Under the pieces are notes generated by a model, which ran no database searches, was not told where the DNA came from, and worked only from the letters and a program-made list of their open reading frames with translations. The position numbers and the translations under genes are program-made. From contig NC_063153.1 of assembly GCF_020921035.1 (NCBI RefSeq), positions 7,502,001 through 7,566,000 on the forward strand: a DNA stretch of 64,000 nt, read 5' to 3'. Source of the DNA: Rhodamnia argentea (Eukaryota > Streptophyta > Magnoliopsida > Myrtales > Myrtaceae). This document shows positions 48,450 through 59,669 of this stretch, piece after piece (the first letter of the stretch is position 1; every line of letters begins with the position of its first letter).

Positions 48450-51384
48450 ATGTCTCTTCAGATTTCGGCAAGCCACGTCTCAGAACGCCGATCAGCAAAT
48501 TTCCATCCAGGCATATGGGGGGATTATTTTCTCAAATATGCTTCTGACTCCAACTCCATGGTAGCATTTAAGCTATTCCTTTTTCTTGGATTATGTTCGG
48601 ATTTTCTTTTCTTCGATCGTTATGTTTTCTGGGAACTAAGAGCATAGAACACAATAATCTTGAATTAATGGGCACCATCCGACAGCATTTGATAATTTCT
48701 ATGTGAACCTTGTGGCATGCGCATATGACTTAACAAATTTAGAAAGAATTTCTCCACTATGAATAAAATGAGTCATGATGGCATAAATTTTAGGTAATTT
48801 CAATTTGTATTAAATATCGTGGTCAATTGGGTCATAGGCAGCCTAGTATAATTATTGCATTCTTATAATTTATGTCCTTTTATTATCTTTTCCAAGTTTC
48901 TTGTAGAGTTCACCTGTCCATGCAGAGGATCCAATCGAGAGATTGAAAGGAGAAGTGAGGAAGATGTTGACAGAGGCTATGGATAAGCCTTCCCAGAAGT
49001 TGAACTTAATCGACCAGATCCAACGCTTGGGAATTGCCTATCATTTTGAAATTGAGATAGATCAGCAGTTGGAACAAATCCACAAAAGCTATTTTGAATG
49101 CCACTTTGGCGATGGCGACCTACACACGGTCGCTCTTCTCTTTCGATTGGTGCGACAACAAGGTTACACAGTGTCAAGTGGTATGCAATGTTCTAAATCT
49201 CATTAACCAATTAATTGGCCACATTATATTGCAGATGGCGGTTTGGTAGTCCATTCCTTTGATTAAAGTGAACACATAATCTCACTAACATGTTTAGTTC
49301 ACTCTAATTTTAATTTGTTTATTACTTTGCTGTCTCACGATTCTCATAACTCGAATTCTTCAAATTTTCCGACTTTGAAAGGTGAATAGTCCTTTCTTCT
49401 AATTCCTTAGTTGAGTACTGTCATTTTTCCAATTTTTTCCAATTTTTTCCAATTGATCTAGATGTTCAACATGATTTTCATAGTATATCATAATAACATC
49501 TTTTCCCACTTTTCTTTTGGCCATTCAGAAATCTTTAGCAAGTTCAAGGATAGCAAAGGGAATTTCAGCGAATCTCTCATCGCCGACGTGCAAGGACTGC
49601 TAAGTCTCTTTGAAGCTTGCCATATGAGGTTTCATGGCGAGGATATATTGAATGATGCACTTGCTTTTACTATAACTCACCTCGAATCAATTGATAGAGG
49701 AAAAGAAAACCCTAATCTCACAAAACAAGTGACTCATGCCCTAAACCAACCAATCCACAAGGGAATACCAAGGTTAGAGGCGAGGCGTTACATTCCTCTC
49801 TACCAAGAGGAGCCTTCGCATAATGAAGTCATGCTATCCTTAGCTAAACTCGATTTCATCTTGTTGCAAGAGCAACACCAGAAGGAACTCGGCAACCTTA
49901 CAAGGTTGGCTTCATGATACCATGTCTGAAGTAGCTGGATGTTCTAAGAACACCAAATCTCCATAGATTGATTCGTGCAACTTCAATTTATCCTAAACTA
50001 AAAAGCAGTTGTAAAAGTGACAAGGAGTGTTAATCTCTCTGGCTCATCTGTCTAAAATATTTCTATAACTCCGTCAATGATGTGCTTGCCTTAAATAGGA
50101 TTTGTTGGTATACTATAGGTGGTGGAAGGATTTAGATGTAGAAAGGAAGTTTCCATTTGCTAGAGATAGGCTTGTGGAGACGTATCTCTGGATGTCAGGA
50201 TTTTATTTCGAGCCGGAGTATGAAGCTGCTAGAGAAATACTAACCAAAGTGGCCTGCATGGTTTCCATTATCGACGACATCTATGATGTCCATGGCACAT
50301 TGGAAGAACTAGAACTCTTCAAGGAAGCAGTTGAAAGGTATAATTCGCACTCAGATGCTTTTCTCAATATACCAACTCTAAACTTATCCTAATTTGATCA
50401 GCTGTCAATTAGGGTTGAGTGTGGTATTTTCTGAACTTGAACTCAGGTGGGATGTCGATGCCAAAGATGGATTGCCAGACTACATGCAAGCGTGTTACAA
50501 GACGGTTCTTGAATTGTATGATGATATTGGCTATAAGGTGACTAGCAAAGGACAATCATATCGCCTCTTCTATGCAAAAGAAGTGGTAAGCAATCGAATG
50601 TCATTTTATTCCATCCACCGGCAGCAATACATCAGTTTTTGGATAAGGATGAGAGACTGTCATTTATTTAAGTCCACCAAACACATTAAAATTCGAATAT
50701 TGACATAGCTTTATATTTGAGGATGAATCCATAGATGAAAAACCAAGTGAGAGTTTACTTTGCCGAAGCCAAATGGTTCCACCAGAACCGCGTGCCGGCG
50801 ATGGAGGAGTACATGCCCATTGCATTAGCAACCTCTGCTGTTGAATTGCTACTGGTGACGTCGTTGCTGGGAATGGGAGATATTGTAACCAAAGAGGTTT
50901 TTGACTGGCTGTTATACGGCGACCCCAAGATGGTGAAGGCCGTGAAAGTAGTCGGTCGGATCATGGATGACATTGCCGGACACAAGGTATATGAAAGCCA
51001 TACCAGCGAACAACATTACTTCATCTAAATTTTGTCAGATAGATCTTACGTATAGGAGTAATTCCCACGAGGTATATTTGTTTACAGTTTGAGCAAGAGA
51101 GAGGTCATGGCGCATCCTCAGTGGAGTGTTTCATGAAACAATGCGGAGTTACGGAGGAAGAGGCTAAGGAAGAACTCCGTAAACAGGTGGCCGATGCATG
51201 GAAGGACATTAACGAAGGGCTGCGCCGCCCGACCATCGTCCCAAGGCTAATCCTGGTGCGATTTCTCGATTTTACTCGAGCCATGCATGTGTTTTATAAA
51301 GATGAGAAAGATCTCTACACTCATGCTGGAACCAAGTTGAAAAAGCACGTGAATTCTCTGTACGTGAATCCATTGCCAATGTGA
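48450..51384 (+). CDS. TPS-a terpene synthase (putative sesquiterpene synthase), seven exons
   Basis: Predicted to cyclise farnesyl diphosphate to a sesquiterpene in the cytosol; no plastid transit peptide precedes the RRx8W motif (R13-R14 to W23). Exons are 48450-48560, 48907-49180, 49529-49904, 50119-50337, 50447-50585, 50735-50986 and 51088-51384. All junctions are GT-AG, phases agree, and the product is 555 residues, typical of TPS-a with the usual seven-exon structure. The N-terminal alpha domain spans exons 1-3. The C-terminal catalytic domain has FARDR (RDR 269-271), the Mg-binding DDIYD (306-310) and a second metal motif starting D451-D452 and ending E459. In that second motif the usual Ser/Thr is Gly455. 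The 5' part lies in a tandem duplication. The product terpene cannot be deduced. No stop or frameshift is seen, so the gene is probably functional. Confidence 0.95.
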
Positions 51385-52295
51385 TGGCTTGGAAGAGCAA
51401 GTTAGATTACCAAGCCAACGCAGATTACATTCGACAGTTTTCGAATCTGCTCCGTGTACAATCTGAATTGTGTGTCGACACTTGATCATCGCCCTTCTCT
51501 TGCCTAAGAGCCCCTTCTTTCTTTGGATTTCGATTGAAATAAAATAAGATGTCCATAAAAATGTGACATTGGAATATATTAATGTGCTATCCAATGCAGC
51601 GGATTGGAGAGTTCGCTACGCTATGTATTATTTTATCGAATACAATTCGCCTTTAATTGGTATCCTTGTTGACCAATTCTGCCATGATAACTGTCGATCA
51701 TGCGCTAGTATGTGTCGACAACATAGTCCATGGTCTTCGATGTTATCGATAACAATTTTCATCGACGATGACTCACGTTTCCGATATTGATAACCTCTAG
51801 TCACGTGCTTACTTATGTCAACAACCAGTTTAAATTTTCGTGCTAACAATAATCGTAAAGGTATAGGCCACTTTGGCGTTAAGCTTAAAATAAAATAAAG
51901 AAATCGTTGCTGGATTAGTTGGACTTGTACGACCAAAACAGATCCTAAAGGAGATGGTGGGCATTGATGGCGGTCCAAGACAACAACGCCTTAAAAGATT
52001 GTTCTTTAATTAAACATCCATCAAAGCTAAACGGATGCGCACTATCTTCTAACATTCGATATTGTACAATTATATGATGACAATAATCATTTCTTGAACT
52101 TTGAGCCTTCCATCTGGGCGTTTTACAGATTATATGCCCCCGTCTCATGAGGCAAGGAAATCACTTTTTGAATTCTCAATTGTAAAGACACTGCCGATGA
52201 CACGTGTGGCCCCCTCTGAATTTTTCGATCCGTAGGAAACTTCCGTGACCGATGCAGGTAAAAAAAAAAGCATAGATAGTTATCAACAAGTTAAG
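51385..52295. other. Terpene synthase 3' flank and intergenic DNA
   Basis: Includes the probable 3' untranslated region (an AATAAAAT-like signal near 51538). Open frames on both strands up to 52150 show no family resemblance. No gene is called. Confidence 0.5.
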
Positions 52296-52972
52296 ATAAA
52301 AGGACATTTTAAGTGATAATATTTGTGTACGGCGTTAACTTCAACATCCAAAATTTTTTCCGGATCACTTAAATACCAATTTTTTTGAAAAATAATTATT
52401 TCAATGCCAATTCTTATGAAGCTGGTAAGAAATCGTACGTGGCAATTATTTATTAATTAACTAAACCTACGTTATGACAAAAAAAAAAAACTATACCTAC
52501 GTGGCTCACCGGAGATCCTAGTCAGCTTTCAAAGTACAAACAACGTTGTTTAGCCAATTTCGCGGAGTGACTTTAAGTGCCGTAAGTTGTAAATTTTGAT
52601 AGTTTAAGTGCTAAGTTCTTCTGAAAGTGATCATTTAAGTGACATAAATTGTAAAATGTGATCACTTAAGTGTTATAAGTTGAAGACATCCCAGCCACGT
52701 CGACCAAGCGACGTTCTCTTTGCACACGTGGAATTGTTTTTTTTATTTGAAAAACCCATGCCACCAAATTGTTTGAATAAAAAATGCAATGCCACTAAAT
52801 TGTTTTAAATAAAAATACAACATATTTATTTTGATTGGAATCTCTTGCCGATAGTACTTAAGTGATTATTTTTTCTTGGATTTGATACTTAAGTGAGCCA
52901 GCAAAAAATTTTGGCATCAAAATGAGTATCGTACGCAAATATTATCACTTGAGATGTCGTTTTACCACAATT
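52296..52972. mobile_element. MITE with ~35-bp terminal inverted repeats (MULE-like)
   Basis: The left end TAAAAGGACATTTTAAGTGA then TAATATTTGTGTACG matches the reverse complement of the right end TAAAACGACATCTCAAGTGA then TAATATTTGCGTACG at about 31 of 35 bases. The interior is ~600 bases, non-coding, with repeated CACTTAAGTG-type words in both orientations. Long inverted ends without coding suggest a Mutator-like non-autonomous element; the target duplication was not resolved. Confidence 0.65.
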
Positions 52973-52974
52973 TT

Positions 52975-55668
52975 GATATCCTTTGGGAAGCTTGTGGCCC
53001 CATTTTTCTTCGTTGCATCTTTCGTCCCTTTAACCATTTCCTAATGTATGTGCGGCAGCAAGTGCCCATATTTGAGTTTTTGCATGTGATTGTGCACCCA
53101 AGCAGAAGCCCACTAAACCCACTCAGATGTTTGGATAGACAACCCTGGAAACCCACTCACGTAGTCGAGAAAAGTCATCCGAAAACCCGCTCCGATGATT
53201 GAAGAGACAGCATGGAATCTGCCTCGGGAAGCGCTGAAATTTTTTGATAGCGTTCCCGGTATCTCCTCAGGTAAATGTTCAAACACTAGGATAACCACAA
53301 GCGTTTGGGAACTTCTTTTAAGGCAGCTCCAGCTGGTCGGGCTGCTCGTAGAGGTTCCGCCCTTTTCACCTATGAGATAGAGCAAAAAGCACGCATTTAT
53401 GTGCATTGGTAAAAAACAGACAATCGTTGATCATGTCAAAATTCATTGATCCACTTGAAGTTCACGCATCACAGTTTTGTCATGTTTGCATTACCAGGCT
53501 TCCACTGGGGAGAATTACAATCAAGACAATTCATGCTCAATATGGATATCTTGAAAATGTCGAGTAAGGGATTTTGAGTCTAAAAGAACTTGTCATTCAC
53601 TCTCATTTAAAAGTCTATTTTATCTCAGCCATTAATGCTGGATCTTGAGAATCACTTCATCTTATCATCATTACATTCGACAAGGGTTCGAGTATTCTTG
53701 CAAGCAGCACGAATGTACCAATATGAGAGGTACCATAACCTAAGCTTGGTCAATGGCTTAACAAAAGGGACTTTTCAAGTCAAGGCTATCAAAGAAATAT
53801 TTTGCTACTGTCTACGGGTTTACAAGTCAAGAACCTTATAAAATGAGATAGAAATGATCTTGCCCACCACACTTTGTCGAGCAATGTTTCTAAACATATG
53901 AATTTCCACATTAATCCACGGGCCCTAATATGAAAAGACTTTATAAGGGACGTTTAGGTTCAGCTTAGGGGTTGAAAACCGAAAGGATTGGTCGGACTCA
54001 AAGATGAGCATAGAAGGGGTGAGAATCGGTGATCATCATGGCGTGGTCACCCATCTTAGCCTTCGGGGATTATCTTTTGCAAGTGGACTCCATGCTGGGG
54101 ATATTTCTTCACATTCATTCACAGTTTCAGCCTATCTTCGACTCACATATTTTTCACGGGCATTGGCGTAGTTTTTACAAGGCACACTGCTTTTTCACAT
54201 CCTGCTATTCCAATTTTTTCTTTTCTATAAATTTTTATGGCCATTGGCCTTGCTTTTACTAGGCACACTACTTTTTTATGCCCCCTAATTTTCTAATTTC
54301 AAATCATTTTTCAATATTCTTCTATTCTGCAAGTTCATGACTAAATTCTAATAACTTAGCAATATCTGGATTCTCATAGTCTTTATCTTCGGTTGATGCT
54401 AGATCATGCGATTTGAAAGGAGGTGACTTTTGCCTTGCCCCAGTGTGAGGGATGGTTGCCAACTGGGTTCGTAAGAAATGAAATTGTCAGCTTAATTGCA
54501 CTGTGCAACGGATATAAGTGTGTAAGATAGATAAGAAAGTGCTCTTTTTCCTCTTAAGGCACTTAAATTATAGTTTGAGTTCGTATGCAATAAAGACACT
54601 CGAAGATTGCTGCAAGTGAGAGCAAGAAAACTTTTATCCATTTTTCTCATCTCGTGATGCTGACTTACCTCCAGCTAACCTCAATGTGGGGTAGTTATTG
54701 ACAAGAGTAATATGAAAGAATTTCTTCAGTTGTGTGGGCTCAAAAACGTTAAGCAAGGGATCAACTATACTGTTTGAGATAGAAAAATGAACTTTCTCTC
54801 ATCATTTTAACTATCATACCTTTCGCAAGATAACCATTTTTCTTGCGGACATGACATTCTTCCACACTCGTCTCACTGGGGATGGAACGTGGGACTCTGT
54901 CTAGGACATGGTTTGCTTTTCCTGACATGTCTCGTTTAGCATATTCAAGCCTTTCCACACCATTCATTGAACTATCTATTTTGTCAATCCTTAGTGGAAT
55001 CAGTAGCTTAGACAAATAAAATCATCATGCAAAATCTCTTTTCAAAAGACATGAGCAATTGGAACTTATCATCGTTTGGCACGAGACAATTCATAACTTT
55101 AGAAAGATCAATTCATCATACTCAAATGTTTATCAAAGCCCGAGAAACAAAATTTCGACTACTCATTCAAAGAGCCATCTCTGCAAGAAGTTTTAGATTT
55201 CAGGAACACTAAGAGAGTATCTTGGAAAAAAGGGTGTCCATGGAATGTCCCTATTCGAAGGGAAAGGACATATGGATCGATCGATGAGATTAAAAGTTTG
55301 ATCCTTGATTTGATTATTGCCGCAATTTATCTCTGGCCCCTGCACAAGAAATCATAGATAAATGGGATACCATGCAATAGAAAAGCAAATTTAAATTGAG
55401 ACTCAAGAAATTTCAGCCTTCCATTTGGGCTAGAATCTCGGCTCTATCTTAGTCAAGGACTATTAGAGTCTGCCATGCCCGCAATACGTCATCTGTACGA
55501 GACGGAACAAAGTGCCAATTCCCCTATTTGTTAAGTTCAGGAGGTGCATCTTTCTTTTCAAAACGGGGTGATCTTTTCTTGACTTGCCCCCAATCCTCAC
55601 AGGGAAGAAGGTTGCACCAAACACGAAAATGAGGAGTGTCGAGCGCCCTGTTCAGCTCTTCGGTGTTG
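52975..55668. other. Unclassified 2.7-kb repeat-like segment
   Basis: No coding similarity recognised on either strand. It contains an imperfect direct duplication near 54155-54290 (GGGCATTGGCGTAGTTTTTA with AAGGCACAC, then GGCCATTGGCCTTGCTTTTA with AGGCACAC). The same kind of sequence seems to resume on the far side of the copia element at 59670, so this may be a large non-coding element that the copia element entered. No ends found. Confidence 0.35.
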
Positions 55669-55673
55669 ATATC

Positions 55674-56498
55674 TGTTGCGCGGAACAAGCGATCGAACGA
55701 TAAAATAGACAGAACAAGAAAATAAATCGGACACCAGATGTACGTGGTTCGGTCGTAAAGACCTACGTCCACGGGGAGAGCAGCAACGAATTCCACTATA
55801 GAACGAGCGATACAAGGAGATTACAGACCAAACTCGAGTAATTCAAACACTCTCGGTGTTTCCCAAACCCCAATTACATCCAAGAACACGCACAGTGTTT
55901 AGCCTCCAATTCCTAACGAAATAATCTCTCAATCTCGCAAAGGAATTAAAACAAATATAACCTCAAGATTTAATCGGCTTCGACACTTGAATACTTGATG
56001 TAATTTCACGAAATAAACCCCACGAACAAGCACTCGATAAACGGTGCTTCAAGGACTCTGCATCAACTTCAGCACACCAAGCACTCACACGAAATCGGTG
56101 CTTCAAGGCCTTCGTGCTTCTTTTTTTAAGGAACGCAAAACCCACAATATATATTATTAAACCCACCACCAGAAGGAGTCCAAGATGGGTCAACGAAAAG
56201 GTTCCTGTTTGACCGGTCCAAGAAGAAAAGCTTATCTTAGACTTTTCCTCTTTTGTTGTTATCTTGACAGCCTTTAGTTGTTGACCTTATCTTTTTTTTT
56301 TTTTGCTTTCTCACGATCAAACTTCTATTCCAAGATGCAGTAGATATCTTTAGACTTCAAACAAACTTCATCCAATCTTCCCAAAAGATATCAAACGCAT
56401 GCATATTGTGTTTTGCTCGATTTCAATTGTCCATAAAATATTTGATTCGGAATATTCACAATTTCACTTCGGGCTCAAACTCGAGCCATATTTTAACA
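55674..56498 (-). repeat. 3' LTR of the copia element
   Basis: On the minus strand it starts TGTTAAAATATGGCTCGAG and ends TTCCGCGCAACA. Next to it inside the element is the purine tract AAGGTGGAGAT, the expected plus-strand primer. Confidence 0.92.
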
Positions 56499-56890
56499 AT
56501 CTCCACCTTGGCTCGACGTTTGAGCCAAGTCACAATCGCTTCGTTAAAATCCGAACTTCACCGCTACTACTCTCCCACAGCCCTATTGGGCTCAATCGCC
56601 ACAGATTTTATCCAAGTCCAAGTTACGCTTGAACTTCGCCATAACCGTGGACCTCATCAGAATACCAACTTCACATGCACTTTTAACTGCTCTACAAGGA
56701 CATTCTGACACAAGCTCCTTAATCGCAGAAAAACAAAACCACCGTTGCATCCATATCTCGTCGTAGATCGAACACGTATCTTATCAATATCAGCGATTAA
56801 AGCAATCGTTGGCTCTACTGGCTCCACCTCGCTACAAGCACCATCTGTGTCGATTACTACGCTAGTATCCGCTTCCTCGGGAGTTTCTGG

Positions 56891-57595
56891 TTACAACTCC
56901 ACCTCAAGCTGAACACCATTCAGATCCGTATTTAAACCGCCACAAACACTCCTACCCTGAAGTACTGGAGACTCGTCAAAGGTAACTTTTCTGCTGCGAA
57001 CAGGTGAGTTTATATTTGAGCACCACAACCGATAGCCCTGCTCACCTCGTGCATAGCCATGGAATATGCACATTGCCCTTACATCGAGCTTACCATCACT
57101 TACTCGATAATAACACGGGCAACCATACATTCTAAAAATAAAATAATCAGCGACGTTACCCGACCACACTTCTTCGGGAGTCCGAAATCCGATCGCGATC
57201 GATGGAGATCTATTCATCGGGTAGCTCACCACACTAAGCGCATTCGCTAGAATTTTCCTAGCCATACCAGCACTAGAGATCATTTTATGGGCCATCCCTA
57301 GTAATGTTCTGCTCATCAATTCTGCAACCTGTTGTGGTCTATTGGCACTAGTGCGGTGTTTCACTATGCCCTTTATCATGCATAATTTATTTACCAGCTT
57401 CGAGCGGAACTCCATGCTACTGTTAGTTCGCCCATGCTTGATCAACTTACCGGTCTCCGTTTCGATCAAAGCTCTTGATCGCGTATTCCCGACAACAGCA
57501 TCAAACTTGTGCTTCGGCACAGTCACCCAAGGCTTCCTCGAGTAGTCGTTATACCCTCGAACGGATACCGACGTCTCCGAAGCGAAACCCGTCAA
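56891..57595 (-). pseudogene. Copia integrase remnant
   Basis: In frame with gag-protease but separated from it by a TAA at 57605-57607. It starts in the catalytic core (YNDYSRKPWVTVPKHKFD), skipping the HHCC zinc-binding region. The usual RTDNGGEF block, with a catalytic Asp, reads RTNSSMEF, and the later AERMNRT block reads AELMSRT. Downstream, NRSPSIAIGFRTPEEVWSG, YGCPCYYRVSDGKLD and GYRLWC are well preserved. The active site is broken and no reverse transcriptase follows. Confidence 0.88.
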
Positions 57596-57604
57596 TGTCT
57601 CACC

Positions 57605-58798
57605 TTAAAGTTCATACAGGCTTCCATGCTTGATTCCTTTCATTATCACCAAGGCACCTCGAGCAACCTTCAGAACTCCACCTTGTGAAGAATACCTGCA
57701 TCCAGCTGAATCTAGGGCACCCAAGGAAATTAAGTTCTTTTTCAATTCTGGAGCATATCTTACTCTAGTCAATGTCCTCACAATACCATCATGCATTCTG
57801 ATTTTAACATCACCAACACCCACAACATCGCATTCGGCGTTGTTCCCCAACTGCACTTTACTACTATCCGTGCACCGATAAGTAGCAAACCAGTTCCTGT
57901 TTGGTGTAGCATGAAAAGAACAACCAGAATCCATAATCCATCCGTCAAATGACGAATTCTCAATGAGAGACAAGACCCTATCGACACCATCGGAATCATC
58001 GATTACAGCTGCAACATCATCTGTAGATTCAACTCTAATTCCCTTACCCGTTTCGTTTTTCAGCTTTAAGCAATTCCTTCTAAGATGCCCTCTCTTGCCA
58101 CAATTCCAACAGACAACACTACCGGTCCTAGACCGACTGCGTCTATTCGAGTTCATACTACTTCTACTACCACGAGTATCAGTCCTTCCTCTATTTTCAC
58201 CTACTAAAGCGGTAGATACATATTTGCCAGATTCTCTTCTACGGATGTCTTCACTTAAAATCAAATCTTGAATACCATCAAACGTCAAACTTGTTGACCC
58301 GGAGGAATTACTAACAGCAGTAACTGTAGTATTCCAGCTATCGGGCAATGAGGATAATAGAATCAAAGCACATACCTCATCTTCAAAGTCAATATCGACT
58401 GAACTCAATTGACTAACGATCACATTGAATTCATTGATATGATTAGTAATTGACGCACCTTCGCTCATCTTCAAATTAAATAGACGCTGCATCAAATAGA
58501 CCTTGTTGATCGCAGAGGGCTTCTCGTACATATCCGACGGGGCTTTCATCAAACCCGCAGTAGTCTTCTCTTTGACGATATTAAACGCAACGTTATGAGC
58601 CAACGTCGGTCGAATAACACCCGGCGCTCGTCTATCCAGCAATTCCCAATCGGCTTGCTTCATCGTCTCTGGTTTCTCCCCGGACGGGGGCAAGTGCAGC
58701 TTCATCTGATATAGATAGTCTTCAATCTGCATCTTCCAGAAACCAAAGTCCTTCCCCTCAAATTTGTCGATTTTCACTTTTACTTCTTCTGTCGCCAT
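57605..58798 (-). CDS. Copia gag-protease polyprotein (397 residues)
   Basis: Uninterrupted frame beginning MATEEVKVKIDKFEGKDF. Residues ~50-200 are the gag_UBN2-type capsid-like region (YLMQRLFNLKMSEGASITNH). An Arg/Ser-rich stretch precedes a CCHC zinc knuckle, CWNCGKRGHLRRNC (~233-246). A retroviral-type aspartic protease motif WIMDSGCSFHAT follows (~289-300), then the pre-integrase segment ending GSLYEL. The ATG is 41 bases inside the 5' LTR border, close to the primer-binding site as usual for copia. The frame looks intact, but it ends where the full element would continue into integrase. Confidence 0.92.
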   Translation of the reverse strand: MATEEVKVKIDKFEGKDFGFWKMQIEDYLYQMKLHLPPSGEKPETMKQADWELLDRRAPGVIRPTLAHNVAFNIVKEKTTAGLMKAPSDMYEKPSAINKVYLMQRLFNLKMSEGASITNHINEFNVIVSQLSSVDIDFEDEVCALILLSSLPDSWNTTVTAVSNSSGSTSLTFDGIQDLILSEDIRRRESGKYVSTALVGENRGRTDTRGSRSSMNSNRRSRSRTGSVVCWNCGKRGHLRRNCLKLKNETGKGIRVESTDDVAAVIDDSDGVDRVLSLIENSSFDGWIMDSGCSFHATPNRNWFATYRCTDSSKVQLGNNAECDVVGVGDVKIRMHDGIVRTLTRVRYAPELKKNLISLGALDSAGCRYSSQGGVLKVARGALVIMKGIKHGSLYEL

Positions 58799-58820
58799 CG
58801 ATTCGCTTTAACTCGATAAA

Positions 58821-58836
58821 CCCGGCTCTGATACCA
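58821..58836 (-). other. Primer-binding site of the copia element
   Basis: TGGTATCAGAGCCGGG on the minus strand, two bases from the 5' LTR end; complementary to the 3' end of initiator methionine tRNA. Confidence 0.9.
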
Positions 58837-58838
58837 AT

Positions 58839-59664
58839 TGTTGCGCGGAACAAGCGATCGAACGATAAAATAGACAGAACAAGAAAATAAATCGGACACC
58901 GGATGTACGTGGTTCGGTCGTAGAGACCTACGTCCACGGGGAGAGCAGCAACGAATTCCACTATAGAACAAGCGATACACGGAGATTACGGACCAAATTC
59001 GAGTAATTCAAACACTCTCGGTGTTTCCCAAGCCCTAATTACATCTAAGAACACGCACAATGTTTAGCCCCAAATTCTTAACGAAATAATCTCTCAATCT
59101 CGCAAAGGAATTAAAACAAATCTAACCTCAAGATTTAATCGGCTTCGACACTTGAATACTTGATGTAATTTCACGAAATAAACCCCACGAACAAGCACTC
59201 GATAAACGGTGCTTCAAGGACTCTGCATCAACTTCAGCACACCAAGCACTCACACGAAATCGGTGCTTCAAGGCCTTCGTGCTTCTTTTTTTAAGGAACG
59301 CAAAACCCACAATATATATTATTAAACCCACCACCAGAAGGAGTCCAAGATGGGTCAACGAAAAGGTTCCTGTTTGACCGGTCCAAGAAGAAAAGCTTAT
59401 CTTAGACTTTTCCTCTTTTGTTATTATCTTGACAGCCTTTAGTTGTTGACCTTATCTTTTTTTTTTTTTTGCTTTCTCACGATCAAACTTTTATTCCAAG
59501 ATGCAGTAGATATCTTTAGACTTCAAACAAACTTCATCCAATCTTCCCAAAAGATATCAAACGCATGCATATTGTGTTTTGCTCGATTTCAATTGTCCAT
59601 AAAATATTTGATTCGGAATATTCACAATTTCACTTCGGGCTCAAACTCGAGACATATTTTAACA
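58839..59664 (-). repeat. 5' LTR of the copia element
   Basis: Nearly identical to 55674-56498. The scattered substitutions (for example at the LTR segments around the GTACGTGGTTCGG and GAGATTAC words) imply some age but not great antiquity. Confidence 0.93.
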
Positions 59665-59669
59665 ATATC

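Larger units (their letters stand above)
43799..49251 (+). repeat. Tandem segmental duplication, unit 2 (5,453 bp)
   Basis: Right-hand copy of the unit described at 38352. It runs through the upstream region, exon 1, intron 1, exon 2 and the start of intron 2 of the intact terpene synthase gene; single-copy sequence begins after the CATT at 49252. A central block (45650-46780) is almost identical to unit 1, while the flanks differ at several percent of sites. Confidence 0.95.
55674..59664 (-). mobile_element. Ty1/copia retrotransposon, internally deleted, with intact ends
   Basis: The element lies on the minus strand, with 5-bp target duplications ATATC at 55669-55673 and 59665-59669. LTRs are 59664-58839 (5') and 56498-55674 (3'), about 825 bases each, TG...CA, differing at few positions. 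The primer-binding site TGGTATCAGAGCCGGG lies next to the 5' LTR, and a purine tract AAGGTGGAGA next to the 3' LTR. The interior keeps gag-protease and a damaged integrase core but lacks the zinc-binding start of integrase and all of reverse transcriptase and RNase H. It could only move with help from a related autonomous copy. The solo LTR at 8935 is a relative. Confidence 0.95.

Noticed and set aside
38352..49251. LTR pair of one large retrotransposon as the explanation for the 5.4-kb repeats
   Set aside because: The units are directly adjacent with no interior; they contain terpene synthase exons and lack TG...CA ends, PBS or target duplication.
51628..51978. Minus-strand 116-codon frame downstream of the terpene synthase
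   Set aside because: No recognisable domain, and the region is AT-rich intergenic.
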